A stretch of DNA of 64,000 nucleotides. It comes from Bog-950 sp046329535. Lineage in GTDB: Bacteria; Bacteroidota; Bacteroidia; Chitinophagales; LD1. The DNA lies in the NCBI GenBank assembly GCA_046329535.1, contig JAXLUN010000004.1:186001-250000 (forward strand), written 5' to 3'. The position numbers were made by a program, and so were the translations under genes. Numbering within the stretch: position 1 is the first letter of the stretch; every line of letters begins with the position of its first letter. Positions 37,901-46,765 of the stretch are shown here, one piece after another. The notes under the pieces were generated by a model that was given only the letters and a program-made list of their open reading frames with translations, had not been told where the DNA came from and did not search any database.

Positions 37901-38031
37901 GATAACAAATCCGGCAATCCGTGGATTTCTGTATGCAGGAATACTCACTGATATACCATTCCACAATTTCTGTCTACAACTCTGCGGCTTTCAAATGAGC
38001 AAGTGTATGACCTTTGGCAGGTCACATTTAT

Positions 38032-38829
38032 ATGAAACGTTTCTGGCATATTTTACGAAAGGTGTTAACGATAACTGCTGTCATATCGTGTGCAGCATTA
38101 TTTCTGGTAACACTAACATCAGCTATTCAAAAGAAGGCACAACTCAAGTGTAATCAGTTATTCGTACACATCGATTATGATTCCGGAATTTCATTTTTAA
38201 AGGAGCAGGAGGTAACCGAACGCCTCAATTATCTAAGTGGTAATGACCTTCCTGGCCGCATCCTTTCATCAATAGACTTTAAGACTCTGGAGCGTGAACT
38301 AGAGGAAAATCCCTTTGTAGAGCATGCCGTAATTTTTGTTGATGGCAACCGAAATATCATTGCAAACATTACACAGAAGCGTCCTATTCTTCGAATACTT
38401 AACAGTGATGGTGTTAGCTATTACATGGGAGAAAAGGGCGAACACATACCACTCAGTGATAACTTTACTCCGCACGTTACAATAGCTACAGGTATGGTGG
38501 AAAATCATGAGAGCCCAATGCGCGACAGTATAGTGCTGGTCAATCTATATCAACTCGTTTTGGCTTTGAGAGGAGATGATTTTTTGAATGCTCTGGTTGA
38601 TCAAATTGTGGTGAAAGAAGATGGTGCTCTGGATTTCATACCCAAGATAAGTGGTCATGTAATACACTTTGGACAGGTAGATGAGAATATGAATGAAAAG
38701 TTTTCACGGCTGAAAACTTTTTACAACGAAGGGATGAGAAAGGTAGGGTGGAATAAATACAAGGCGATTGATCTGCGATTTAACAATCAGGTGGTTTGCG
38801 AAAAAAGAGATACAACTAACACACTATAA
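38032..38829 (+). CDS. ftsQ: Cell division protein FtsQ/DivIB
   Basis: 265 aa from ATG 38032 (MKRFWHILRKV); an upstream ATG at 38014 would add MAGHIY only. One membrane helix (about 10-30), then the extracytoplasmic POTRA/FtsQ region (LSSIDFKTLERELEENPFVEHAVIFVDGNRNI, conserved in Bacteroidota FtsQ). Links early and late divisome proteins. Followed by ftsA after 11 bases. The upstream gap of about 130 bases probably holds a promoter. Confidence 0.9.
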   Translation: MKRFWHILRKVLTITAVISCAALFLVTLTSAIQKKAQLKCNQLFVHIDYDSGISFLKEQEVTERLNYLSGNDLPGRILSSIDFKTLERELEENPFVEHAVIFVDGNRNIIANITQKRPILRILNSDGVSYYMGEKGEHIPLSDNFTPHVTIATGMVENHESPMRDSIVLVNLYQLVLALRGDDFLNALVDQIVVKEDGALDFIPKISGHVIHFGQVDENMNEKFSRLKTFYNEGMRKVGWNKYKAIDLRFNNQVVCEKRDTTNTL

Positions 38830-38840
38830 AAAGTAAGTCT

Positions 38841-40247
38841 ATGGAACACACTAAAGAGAATCCGATTATTGTAGGTCTGGATATCGGTACTACAAAAATT
38901 GCCTGCATTGTTGCTCAACGTGACCAGTTTGGTAAGTTGAAAATTATTGGTCTTGGTAAAACGCCTTCATTCGGAGTAACACGAGGAGAAGTATCCAACA
39001 TCAAACTGACTACCGATGCTATTCAGGAGGCGGTTAAGGAAGCAGAACGTCAGTCTGGTCATAAAATACAATCTGTATTTGTGGGTATTGCCGGACAGCA
39101 TATTTCCAGTAAGCAAAGCCGTGACATATACACACTGAATAATCCGGAAGATGAAATTACACGCGAAGATTTGCGGCAGATGGTGCAGAATATGCACCGT
39201 ATTGCCTTAGAGCCGGGTGAAAGAATTATTACTGTATTGCCGCAGGAGTTTACAGTGGATAACAATCATAACATTATAGACCCGGTTGGTATGTGCGGAA
39301 GCCGCATTGAAGCAAACTTCCACATCATTACCGGAAAGGTAACTGCTGCGCAAAATATTAAGAAATGCGTAGAGAAAGCCGGATTGAAAATGGCTGGTCT
39401 GTTTTTGGAGCCTTTAGCTTCATCAGCTGCTGTGTTACATCAGGATGAATTAGAGGCCGGAGTGGTACTGGTAGATATTGGCGGTGGAACAACGGATGTA
39501 GCAATCTTTAAAAACAAGATAATTCGTCATACTGCGGTTATCCCTTTTGCCGGTAATATCATAACCGAAGATATTATGGAAGGATGCAAATTGCTTAAAC
39601 CACAAGCAGAGAAGCTAAAAACAAGCTTTGGCAGCGCATTACCAGGGGAAACACATGAGAATGAAATTATCTCTATTCCGGGTATTGCCGGACGCGACAG
39701 GAAAGAAATTTCTATGCGTACACTGGCTCATATAGTTAATGCACGGATGGAAGAAATATTTGCTCAGGTATACTTCGAAATTAAAAGTTCGGGCTATGCT
39801 AATTCTTTGAATGCAGGTATTGTAGTTACAGGTGGTGGGTCTCAATTGAAGCACCTGAAACAACTCATTGAATACACAACCGGACTTTCAGCCCGTATCG
39901 GATATCCCACCTCTTATCTGGCGAAGGATAATAAAGAGGATATGAAACATCCTATGTTCTCTACAGGTCTTGGTCTAGTGTTGGAAGGGTACAAAGATTA
40001 CACCGATATGAAGGATGAGCAACGGATGGAGTTTTATCCCGAATTCTACGAAGTTGCAGTACAACCCGAAGTTTTTGAACCGGTAGAAAACATCGTTGAA
40101 GAGTTTGTTGATGAACAAGAACCTGTAGAAATAGATGAAACACCGGTTTATATACCTAAACCAGCTAAGAAGAACATTCTGCAAAATATGACCGTTATGT
40201 TTAAGAATTGGTTTGAGGATGAAAGGGTAAACGGAGATTTCGAATAA
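38841..40247 (+). CDS. ftsA: Cell division protein FtsA
   Basis: 468 aa actin-like ATPase that tethers FtsZ to the membrane. Seen: phosphate 1 motif IIVGLDIGTTKIACIVAQ (about 10-27), SHS2/1C domain (about 85-165), phosphate 2 VVLVDIGGGTTDVAIF (about 209-224) and adenosine motif GIVVTGGGSQLKHL (about 328-341). The C-terminal tail ends in a short amphipathic region (ILQNMTVMFKNWFEDE) as a membrane anchor. An acidic stretch (about 400-440) precedes it. Followed by a terminator. Confidence 0.96.
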   Translation: MEHTKENPIIVGLDIGTTKIACIVAQRDQFGKLKIIGLGKTPSFGVTRGEVSNIKLTTDAIQEAVKEAERQSGHKIQSVFVGIAGQHISSKQSRDIYTLNNPEDEITREDLRQMVQNMHRIALEPGERIITVLPQEFTVDNNHNIIDPVGMCGSRIEANFHIITGKVTAAQNIKKCVEKAGLKMAGLFLEPLASSAAVLHQDELEAGVVLVDIGGGTTDVAIFKNKIIRHTAVIPFAGNIITEDIMEGCKLLKPQAEKLKTSFGSALPGETHENEIISIPGIAGRDRKEISMRTLAHIVNARMEEIFAQVYFEIKSSGYANSLNAGIVVTGGGSQLKHLKQLIEYTTGLSARIGYPTSYLAKDNKEDMKHPMFSTGLGLVLEGYKDYTDMKDEQRMEFYPEFYEVAVQPEVFEPVENIVEEFVDEQEPVEIDETPVYIPKPAKKNILQNMTVMFKNWFEDERVNGDFE

Positions 40248-40255
40248 AGAAATAG

Positions 40256-40289
40256 AAAAAAGCGCAAGACAAATGTCTCGCGCTTTTTT
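40256..40289 (+). terminator. Terminator between ftsA and murG
   Basis: AAAAAAGCG-c-AAGAC / GTCT-cg-CGCTTTTTT type hairpin (inverted repeat with a small mismatch) 9 bases after the ftsA stop. It splits the division cluster into ftsQA and murGC. Confidence 0.7.
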
Positions 40290-40344
40290 ATGTACCATAC
40301 TTTCTGAAATAATTAATTTTCATCAGCGTTTTTCATTCTTCACG

Positions 40345-41481
40345 ATGGATCAATCAAAGCAAACAGATTTACGAGTCATTATCAGCGGTGGTGGAACCGG
40401 AGGGCATATCTTCCCTGCTATTGCTATTGCCAATGCTATTAAAAAGAAAAATCCCTCAGCTCAAATACTTTTTGTAGGCGCCAACGGTAGAATGGAAATG
40501 GAAAAAGTTCCACAGGCAGGTTACGAAATTAAAGGATTGACTATTGCCGGATTTCAGCGTGGTTCAATTTTCAAAAATTTGACACTCCCTTTTAAACTGA
40601 TAGGCAGTTTATTAACTGCTTACAACATTTTACAAAATTTCAAACCGCATGTAGCTATTGGTGTTGGCGGATATGCCAGCGGACCTATGTTGCGTGCCGC
40701 AAGTTTTGCCGGTATACCTACAGTTATTCAGGAGCAAAATTCCTTTGCGGGTGTAACCAATAAAATTCTTTCAAAGAACGCAAGCGTGATATGCACTGCC
40801 TACCAAGGCATGGAGAAAGTATTTCCTGCAGGAAAAGTTGTACTGACCGGAAATCCTGTTCGAGAGGAAATTGTGAATACGTTTTATAGAAAAACGATAA
40901 CACAGGACTATTTGGGTGAAACTGCCCGTGAGTATTTTCGCTTAGACAGCCATAAAAAAACAATATTGATTATTGGCGGCAGTTTAGGCGCTAAAACACT
41001 AAATCAAAGTGTAGAAACAGCCTTAGAGAGAATTAAAGAAAGCGATGTACAGATATTATGGCAAACGGGTAAAATGTATTTTGATGAATGTGCCCGAATT
41101 GCAGATGGCATTCCCAATCTACATGCCCGAATGTTCATTGATAAAATGGATTATGCTTATGCCTCTGCGGATGTCATTATCTCCAGGGCAGGTGCTTTAT
41201 CTATTTCTGAACTGCAACTGGTAGGTAGGCCCGTTATACTGGTGCCATCGCCTAATGTAGCTGAAGATCATCAAACTCATAATGCTATGGCTTTGGTCAA
41301 TAGAAAGGCTGCGATACTGATTAAAGACAGTGAGGCAAAAGTCAATTTGATTGGCGCTGCTTTTGATTTGTTGGGTAATGATGTTTTACAGAGGGAGTTA
41401 AGTACAAACATAAAATCGATGGGAATTCCCGATTCTGCTGAACGAATTGTGGAAGAAATTTTGAAAGTTTGCAAGGCATGA
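40345..41481 (+). CDS. murG: UDP-GlcNAc:lipid I GlcNAc transferase MurG
   Basis: 378 aa. Start set at ATG 40345 (MDQSKQTDLRVIISGGGTGG); the in-frame ATG at 40273 lies in the preceding terminator hairpin and is rejected. Peripheral membrane glycosyltransferase that makes lipid II. Motifs: GGGTGGHIFPAIAIA (about 15-29), VGVGGYASGPML (about 105-116), QEQNSFAGVTNK, then GGSLGAKTLN in the UDP-GlcNAc domain and SRAGALSISELQLVGRPVILVPSP (about 279-302). Its TGA overlaps the murC ATG (ATGA). Confidence 0.96.
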   Translation: MDQSKQTDLRVIISGGGTGGHIFPAIAIANAIKKKNPSAQILFVGANGRMEMEKVPQAGYEIKGLTIAGFQRGSIFKNLTLPFKLIGSLLTAYNILQNFKPHVAIGVGGYASGPMLRAASFAGIPTVIQEQNSFAGVTNKILSKNASVICTAYQGMEKVFPAGKVVLTGNPVREEIVNTFYRKTITQDYLGETAREYFRLDSHKKTILIIGGSLGAKTLNQSVETALERIKESDVQILWQTGKMYFDECARIADGIPNLHARMFIDKMDYAYASADVIISRAGALSISELQLVGRPVILVPSPNVAEDHQTHNAMALVNRKAAILIKDSEAKVNLIGAAFDLLGNDVLQRELSTNIKSMGIPDSAERIVEEILKVCKA

Positions 41482-42842
41482 AAAATCTGAAAGACATTAA
41501 GAAGATATATTTTTTGGGCATTGGAGGTATTGGCATGAGTGCTTTAGCACGCTACTTCAAATCACTGGGAGCCGAAGTGAGCGGTTATGATAAAACCCCT
41601 ACCGCTTTAACCGATGAGTTACAACACGAAGGCATTACTGTGATGTTTGAGGACGACCTAAACCGCTATCCGAAGGAAGTTGATTTGGTTGTATACACAC
41701 CTGCAATTCCTAAAGATCATAAGGGGCTTAATTTCTATCGCGATAATAATTATGAACTGCGTAAACGCAGCGAAGTGCTGGGTATTATTTCTGCTGACCG
41801 CTATACCATTGCCGTAGCAGGCTCGCATGGCAAAACAACGGTGAGTAGTATGATTGCTCACATCCTGACCCATTCGGGTTTTGGATGTTCAGCTTTTTTA
41901 GGTGGTATTGCGGTGAACTACAACTCTAATTTTTTACAAGGGCAGAATGATGTAGTAGTGATTGAAGCAGATGAATTCGACCGGTCGTTTCATCGGCTCT
42001 CGCCCGATATGGCCGTGATTACAGCTGTAGATACCGACCATCTGGACATATATGGTACGAAAGAAAATATTGACGAAGCATTTATTGAATTCACCAATAA
42101 AATTTCAGATGAAGGTTTTTTGGTCATAAAGACCGGTCAAAGTATAAACGAAAGACTCCCGGTGTTAGACAAAGCATTTTATTCTTTGCACGATAGCGAA
42201 GCAGATGTGTTTTGTTCCAAGTATTGGGTAACTGATGGAGGGTATTTGTTTAACCTAAGTTATTACGGACAGGAGATAAAAGGATTCAGACTGAATGTTG
42301 GTGGTTTTCACAATATTGAGAACGCTATCGCGGCCATTTGTATTGCAAAAGAACTGCGTATTACAGATGAGCACATTAAAGCTGCGCTGACAAGCTTTAA
42401 AGGAATTAAAAGACGATTTGAAAAAGTATTTGAAAGCAAGGAGGTTGTTTTTGTTGATGATTATGCTCATCACCCCGAAGAGATTCGTGTGTTTCTGGAA
42501 TCTATGATTGAGATATATCCGAAGAAAAAAATTACAGCCATCTTTCAACCACATCTATTTTCGCGCACCAAAGATTTAGCTACTGAATTTGCCGCAGCAC
42601 TTAGTAAAGTAGATGAAGTTATTCTGCTCGATATTTATCCGGCCCGTGAGCTACCCATGGAAGGTGTTACCTCACAGCTAATCTTTGACCGGTTGACCTG
42701 TGCTGAAAAAACAATGATTAATAAGGATGAGTTACTGGCCTTGCTTCAAAACAAAACTCCCGAAGTATTAGTGACCATTGGTGCCGGTGATATAGATAAA
42801 TATCTTACACCAATTTCCAATCTGCTTAAGTCACGGCAGTAA
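41478..42842 (+). CDS. murC: UDP-N-acetylmuramate--L-alanine ligase MurC
   Basis: 454 aa from ATG 41478, which overlaps the murG stop by four bases (ATGA), so the pair is translationally coupled; an in-frame ATG at 41469 is less likely. Cytosolic ATP-dependent Mur ligase adding L-Ala to UDP-MurNAc. N-terminal UDP-binding GIGGIGMSALARYFKSLG (about 13-30), P-loop VAGSHGKTTVSSM (about 112-124), then DDYAHHPEEIRVFLES (about 330-345) and FQPHLFSRTKDL. Followed by ftsZ after about 200 bases with a possible separate promoter. Confidence 0.96.
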   Translation: MKNLKDIKKIYFLGIGGIGMSALARYFKSLGAEVSGYDKTPTALTDELQHEGITVMFEDDLNRYPKEVDLVVYTPAIPKDHKGLNFYRDNNYELRKRSEVLGIISADRYTIAVAGSHGKTTVSSMIAHILTHSGFGCSAFLGGIAVNYNSNFLQGQNDVVVIEADEFDRSFHRLSPDMAVITAVDTDHLDIYGTKENIDEAFIEFTNKISDEGFLVIKTGQSINERLPVLDKAFYSLHDSEADVFCSKYWVTDGGYLFNLSYYGQEIKGFRLNVGGFHNIENAIAAICIAKELRITDEHIKAALTSFKGIKRRFEKVFESKEVVFVDDYAHHPEEIRVFLESMIEIYPKKKITAIFQPHLFSRTKDLATEFAAALSKVDEVILLDIYPARELPMEGVTSQLIFDRLTCAEKTMINKDELLALLQNKTPEVLVTIGAGDIDKYLTPISNLLKSRQ

Positions 42843-42932
42843 TCCTCACTCCATACCAGGGTGCAGTTACCTGCTGTACTGTTTTTTTTACACCCCACAA
42901 TATTCCGTAGATAATTGCGAAACGAAATATTC

Positions 42933-42962
42933 TTTACACAGGGTTGTTATGCCGCACATTTG
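42933..42962 (+). promoter_or_regulatory. Possible ftsZ promoter
   Basis: TTTA at 42933-42936, 18 bases, then CACATTTG at 42955-42962: one mismatch from TTTG and from TAnnTTTG, spacing one base short. In the 197-base gap before ftsZ. Confidence 0.3.
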
Positions 42963-43039
42963 TGCAACAAAACGACACACAAAAATTATAACCGTGTTAA
43001 TCCCTCTCGGGAAATCACGGCCACAAAAAACAAAAGAGT

Positions 43040-44683
43040 ATGGAACCATTATTTCAATTCGATTTACCAAAAGAGCAGTCAAGCATTATCAAAGTATTCG
43101 GAGTAGGCGGTGGTGGCAGCAATGCCGTTAACCACATGTTTGACCAGGGCATTGCCGGAGTAAACTTCGTAGTGCTGAATACCGATGCACAGGCTCTGGA
43201 TATGAGTCGCATTGCCAATAAGATTCAGTTAGGTCCTGCGCTGACCCAAGGCCTGGGTGCCGGTGCCCGTCCTGAAGTAGGTGAAAAGAGTGCGGAAGAA
43301 TCTATTGAAGCGATTAAGGAGTTGCTTTCTAAAAATACCAAGATGGTATTCATTACTGCTGGTATGGGTGGTGGAACCGGAACCGGTGCAGCACCGGTAG
43401 TTGCCCGCATTGCCCGCGAAATGGGAGTGCTTACCGTGGGTATTGTTACCACTCCATTCTGGTTTGAGGGTAAAGCCCGTTACAATCACGCCATTGAAGG
43501 TATTGAGAAACTTCGCCAGAATGTTGACACCTTGCTGATCATCAACAACGATAAAATTCGTCAGATGTATGGTAATCTGAAACGCAGTGAAGCGTTTGGT
43601 CATGCCAATAACATATTAACTACAGCGGCTAAATCGATTTCGGAAATTATTACCGTACCAGGTGAAATCAACGTAGACTTTGCCGATGTGCAGACGGTAA
43701 TGAAAAACGGTGGTTCGGCTATCATGGGCTGCGCCACAGCCGAAGGCGATGACCGTGCTTTGGTTGCTGCCAAGGGAGCTCTGAATTCTCCGCTGTTAAA
43801 CGACAATGAAATTAACGGGGCGAAGAAAGTTTTGGTAAATATTACTACGGGAGGTATGCAGGTAACCATGGATGAGATTGGTGAGATTATGGAATACGTG
43901 CAGCAGGCAGCAGGCAGTACCGATATTATTTTGGGAACCTGCGATGACCCTTCATTGGGCGATAAGCTTTCGGTAACTATCATAGCTACCGGATTTGAAG
44001 TAGCTAAGAAGAACCCTGTTTATGTAGAACAGAAAGTGGTGAAGGTATATGAGTTAAACGATAAGCCGGAAGTAACCAACAATACCTCATTACCCGTGGT
44101 TGAAGAAGTGAAGAGCGAAGTAACCGAAGTGATATCTGAAGTAAATCCGGCTATTGAAGAGCAACCGCTGACTGCTGTTAATCTGGAGTTGGAAACTGAA
44201 ACCTATAATCTGTTTAACGTTATTGAAGAAACGCAAAAAGAAGCCGAGGTAAGCTTTGAGTTTGAAGTAAGCCGTGAAGAGCAATCCATTGCCCCCGAAC
44301 TTTTTTTGAATGAAACAGTAGAAGAAGTAAAAGAGGAAACGGTGGTTAATCCCGTAGTGCAGGCAAAAGAAGAGGAGTTTATCACCTATACGAAAACCAG
44401 CTATGAAACCAATACTTCTACGGCAATTCCGCATGAGGAGTTGAACCAGAAGCTGGAAGACCGTAAAAAAGTGCTGGCCGGATTAAGTTATCGTTTTGGC
44501 GCCAAGCAGAATGTGAGTGAGCTGGAAAACGAGCCGGCCTATAAAAGAAAAGGAGTAGAGCTGAGTGGCGAAACCAGTTACTCTACTCAAAATGATGTAT
44601 CAAGATATACCGTTGGAAGCGATGGTATTGACCGTCCTGAAATTAAAAAGAACAATTCGTTCTTACATGATAATGTAGATTAA
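43040..44683 (+). CDS. ftsZ: Cell division protein FtsZ
   Basis: 547 aa tubulin-like GTPase forming the Z ring. Residues about 15-320 are the GTPase core: VFGVGGGGSNAVNHM (about 19-33), the signature GMGGGTGTGAAPVVA (about 112-126), FWFEGKARYNHAIEG and the NVDFADV T7-like loop. The linker (about 335-500) is long and rich in Glu and Val. The C-terminal segment PEIKKNNSFLHDNVD is the probable partner-binding tail. At 547 aa it is longer than the ~390 aa of E. coli FtsZ, as is usual in Bacteroidota. Terminator follows. Confidence 0.96.
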   Translation: MEPLFQFDLPKEQSSIIKVFGVGGGGSNAVNHMFDQGIAGVNFVVLNTDAQALDMSRIANKIQLGPALTQGLGAGARPEVGEKSAEESIEAIKELLSKNTKMVFITAGMGGGTGTGAAPVVARIAREMGVLTVGIVTTPFWFEGKARYNHAIEGIEKLRQNVDTLLIINNDKIRQMYGNLKRSEAFGHANNILTTAAKSISEIITVPGEINVDFADVQTVMKNGGSAIMGCATAEGDDRALVAAKGALNSPLLNDNEINGAKKVLVNITTGGMQVTMDEIGEIMEYVQQAAGSTDIILGTCDDPSLGDKLSVTIIATGFEVAKKNPVYVEQKVVKVYELNDKPEVTNNTSLPVVEEVKSEVTEVISEVNPAIEEQPLTAVNLELETETYNLFNVIEETQKEAEVSFEFEVSREEQSIAPELFLNETVEEVKEETVVNPVVQAKEEEFITYTKTSYETNTSTAIPHEELNQKLEDRKKVLAGLSYRFGAKQNVSELENEPAYKRKGVELSGETSYSTQNDVSRYTVGSDGIDRPEIKKNNSFLHDNVD

Positions 44684-44780
44684 TGCGGAAACCGGAATGC
44701 CGAAACGGGAATAAATTACTTTCCTGCTCAGCATTTTAAAATCCACATTACTGAAGAGTCTCTCCTTTGTTAGTGTGTCC

Positions 44781-44814
44781 AAAAAAACCTGAACATCCCC
44801 GTTCGGGTTTTTTT
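44781..44814 (+). terminator. Rho-independent terminator of ftsZ
   Basis: AAAAAAACCTGAAC pairs with GTTCGGGTTTTTTT around ATCCCC. Confidence 0.85.
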
Positions 44815-44844
44815 ACGTCCGGTTATCTGGCTCCTTTCTTAATT

Positions 44845-44876
44845 AAAAAATCCCCTCCTTGCGGTAGGGGATTTTT
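44845..44876 (-). terminator. Terminator of the Lys-rich secreted protein gene
   Basis: AAAAAATCCCCT / AGGGGATTTTT hairpin with a 9-base loop, 28 bases after the minus-strand stop at 44904. Confidence 0.7.
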
Positions 44877-44903
44877 GTTTAACCCTCATTAAACCAAAAA
44901 CTA

Positions 44904-45371
44904 TTACTTAATATAAGTCTTGTTTCCTTTTTTGTCAAGGTAGTAGGTTCCGCCACGCTCTCCGGTGTATACAGTTTCCCCGTTAGGGCCCTTTTTTTCC
45001 TTGTTCACCTTATCACCGGTTTTGGTTCTTCCATCGGCAGGTTTTTTCTTGCCTTTATCATCGTCTTTATGCTTATTGCCATCGTGGTGGTTTTCATGTT
45101 TTCCTTTGTCATCCTTCTTCACTTCTCCTTTATGGTGGCCTATATCATCATGTTCTTTTTTTTCTTTCGATTCGGCTTTTTCATTTTTTACTTCTGCCTT
45201 TTCGGTGGTTTTCTCCACTTTAGAATCTGTTTTCTGAACCTGCTTATCTGTCTTATTTACCGTTCTGCTGCCCGGTTCTGTTTTAGTAGTGCTTTTGGGT
45301 GTTTGAGCCTGAATGTTCAGGGAAAAAATAGCAGCTGTAATAAACAGCATTAAAGTCTTCATCAATTTCAT
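44904..45371 (-). CDS. Secreted Lys/Glu-rich protein with PBCV basic adaptor-like end
   Basis: 155 aa. Signal peptide (MKLMKTLMLFITAAIFSLNIQA), then about 90 residues of almost only K, E, D, H, T and G that should be disordered. The last 28 residues (GPNGETVYTGERGGTYYLDK...) resemble the short C-terminal GxRGGxYYxxKxGxKxYI motif of the PBCV-specific basic adaptor family, also seen at the end of Bacteroidota secreted proteins. Role unknown; the charged tract may bind DNA, polysaccharide or metal. Ends at its own terminator. Confidence 0.6.
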   Translation of the reverse strand: MKLMKTLMLFITAAIFSLNIQAQTPKSTTKTEPGSRTVNKTDKQVQKTDSKVEKTTEKAEVKNEKAESKEKKEHDDIGHHKGEVKKDDKGKHENHHDGNKHKDDDKGKKKPADGRTKTGDKVNKEKKGPNGETVYTGERGGTYYLDKKGNKTYIK

Positions 45372-45457
45372 GTGTTTGTTTTTTGTTTGAATAATGCAAT
45401 ACGTAAGGCAAATCTAAAGCCAATTTTATTTCACCGCGGCTCATTAACGTGCTATAA

Positions 45458-45488
45458 CAAAAAATCCCCTCCGTATAGCCGGAGGGGA
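45458..45488 (-). terminator. Terminator of the 45516-45839 gene
   Basis: On the minus strand CCCCTCCGG / CGGAGGGG with a short loop, followed by ATTTTTT. Confidence 0.75.
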
Positions 45489-45515
45489 CCACCCTATAAA
45501 TACCCACGTTATACC

Positions 45516-45839
45516 TTATCTGGTTTGTGCATCGTGTTTCTGCACGTAAATTCGCTTGCTGGCATGGCGCTGTTCTCTTTTAATGATAGCTCTTTCTTCG
45601 GGTGTTACCACTCCATCGGCTTTGGCCAGCTTTTTATCCCGGTTAATTTCTCTCTGTTGTCTTTCCAGACGGATGGCTTCTTTTTTGGTTAGTTCACCAC
45701 TGGCCACGCCTTGATGAATTCTTTGTTGTTGTTCTTTTTGCTCTTTTTTTATACCCGGTGTTGAGGTGGTTTGAGCTTTGAGCTGTGTAACGGAAGCTGT
45801 AAAAAGCAGCACGATGCATGCAGTCAGTATTTTTTTCAT
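45516..45839 (-). CDS. Small secreted charged protein, EF-hand-like
   Basis: 107 aa with a signal peptide (MKKILTACIVLLFTASVTQLKA). The mature part is helical and charged, with two helix-loop segments of the form GELTKKEAIRLERQQREI and DKKLAKADGVVTPEERAIIKRE; the KADGVVTPEE stretch looks like the calcium-loop part of a degenerate EF hand. Found in Bacteroidota as uncharacterised proteins. Likely periplasmic or surface. No partner is evident. Confidence 0.65.
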   Translation of the reverse strand: MKKILTACIVLLFTASVTQLKAQTTSTPGIKKEQKEQQQRIHQGVASGELTKKEAIRLERQQREINRDKKLAKADGVVTPEERAIIKREQRHASKRIYVQKHDAQTR

Positions 45840-45967
45840 GATTTCTGTTTTTTTAATGGATGTAATTTTTTTAGTATCGCTTATGTGGGTATGACATGGT
45901 TATGTCATCCGGGTTTAATCAGCAGCTTAATTTTTTTTTCTTTGTTTTGACAACAAATGATTTTCAG

Positions 45968-46711
45968 ATGTTACTGAAAGGAAAAACAGCATTGGTTACA
46001 GGGGGAACAAGAGGCATTGGATGTGCTATTGTAAAGCTATTTGTATCTCAAGGCTGCCAGGTGGCCTTCACTTATGTATCCAGCGAAGAGAAAGCCAGGC
46101 AGTTGGAGCAGGAGTTGAGCGCATCGGGTGTAAAGGTGAAGGCTTATCAGAGTAATGCCGGTTCTTATGGGGAATCTGAGCAGTTGGTGGAAGTGGTAGC
46201 CAAGGAGTTTGGAGCGATTGATATACTGGTGAATAATGCCGGTATCACCCGCGATAATCTGATCTTGCGAATGACCGAAGAGCAGTGGGATGAAGTGATG
46301 AATGCCAACTTAAAGTCGGTGTTTAACCTAACTAAACATGTTTCTAAGCTGATGCTTCGCCAAAAGAGCGGCAGTATTATTAATCTGACTTCCATTATCG
46401 GTGAAATGGGGCAATCGGGGCAGTCGAATTATGCGGCAGCAAAAGCCGGTATTATCGGCTTTACCAAATCTATTGCCGATGAGTTTGGCTCACGCAGTAT
46501 ACGCTGCAACGCTATTGCCCCCGGCTTTATTGAAACCGATATGACCGATGTATTGACCGAAGAAGTGAAGGCAGGGATATTAAGCCGCATACCTATGAAA
46601 CGTATGGGGCATGCCGGGGAGGTGGCAAACACCGCTTTGTTTTTAGCCAGCGATTTATCCAGCTATGTGAGCGGTCAGGTCATCAGTGTATGCGGGGCTA
46701 TGAGCCGATGA
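45968..46711 (+). CDS. fabG: 3-oxoacyl-[acyl-carrier-protein] reductase, FabG-type SDR
   Basis: 247 aa starting MLLKGKTALVTGGTRGIG; an upstream ATG at 45896 would add an unrelated stretch with a poly-Phe run. NADPH-dependent reduction of 3-oxoacyl-ACP in fatty acid synthesis. The Rossmann motif TGGTRGIG (about 10-17), NNAG (about 85-88), catalytic Ser, and YAAAK (Y and K about 150-154), plus the C-terminal SGQVISVCGAMSR. Length and motifs match FabG; a close SDR with another substrate cannot be excluded. Confidence 0.9.
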   Translation: MLLKGKTALVTGGTRGIGCAIVKLFVSQGCQVAFTYVSSEEKARQLEQELSASGVKVKAYQSNAGSYGESEQLVEVVAKEFGAIDILVNNAGITRDNLILRMTEEQWDEVMNANLKSVFNLTKHVSKLMLRQKSGSIINLTSIIGEMGQSGQSNYAAAKAGIIGFTKSIADEFGSRSIRCNAIAPGFIETDMTDVLTEEVKAGILSRIPMKRMGHAGEVANTALFLASDLSSYVSGQVISVCGAMSR

Positions 46712-46765
46712 ATGAAGTATAGATATTATCCGGGTTTTGACTATAAGTATTAAATAATTGCTCTA

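Noticed and set aside
40273..40344. Upstream start for murG
   Set aside because: It would begin inside the terminator hairpin and add residues unlike any MurG.
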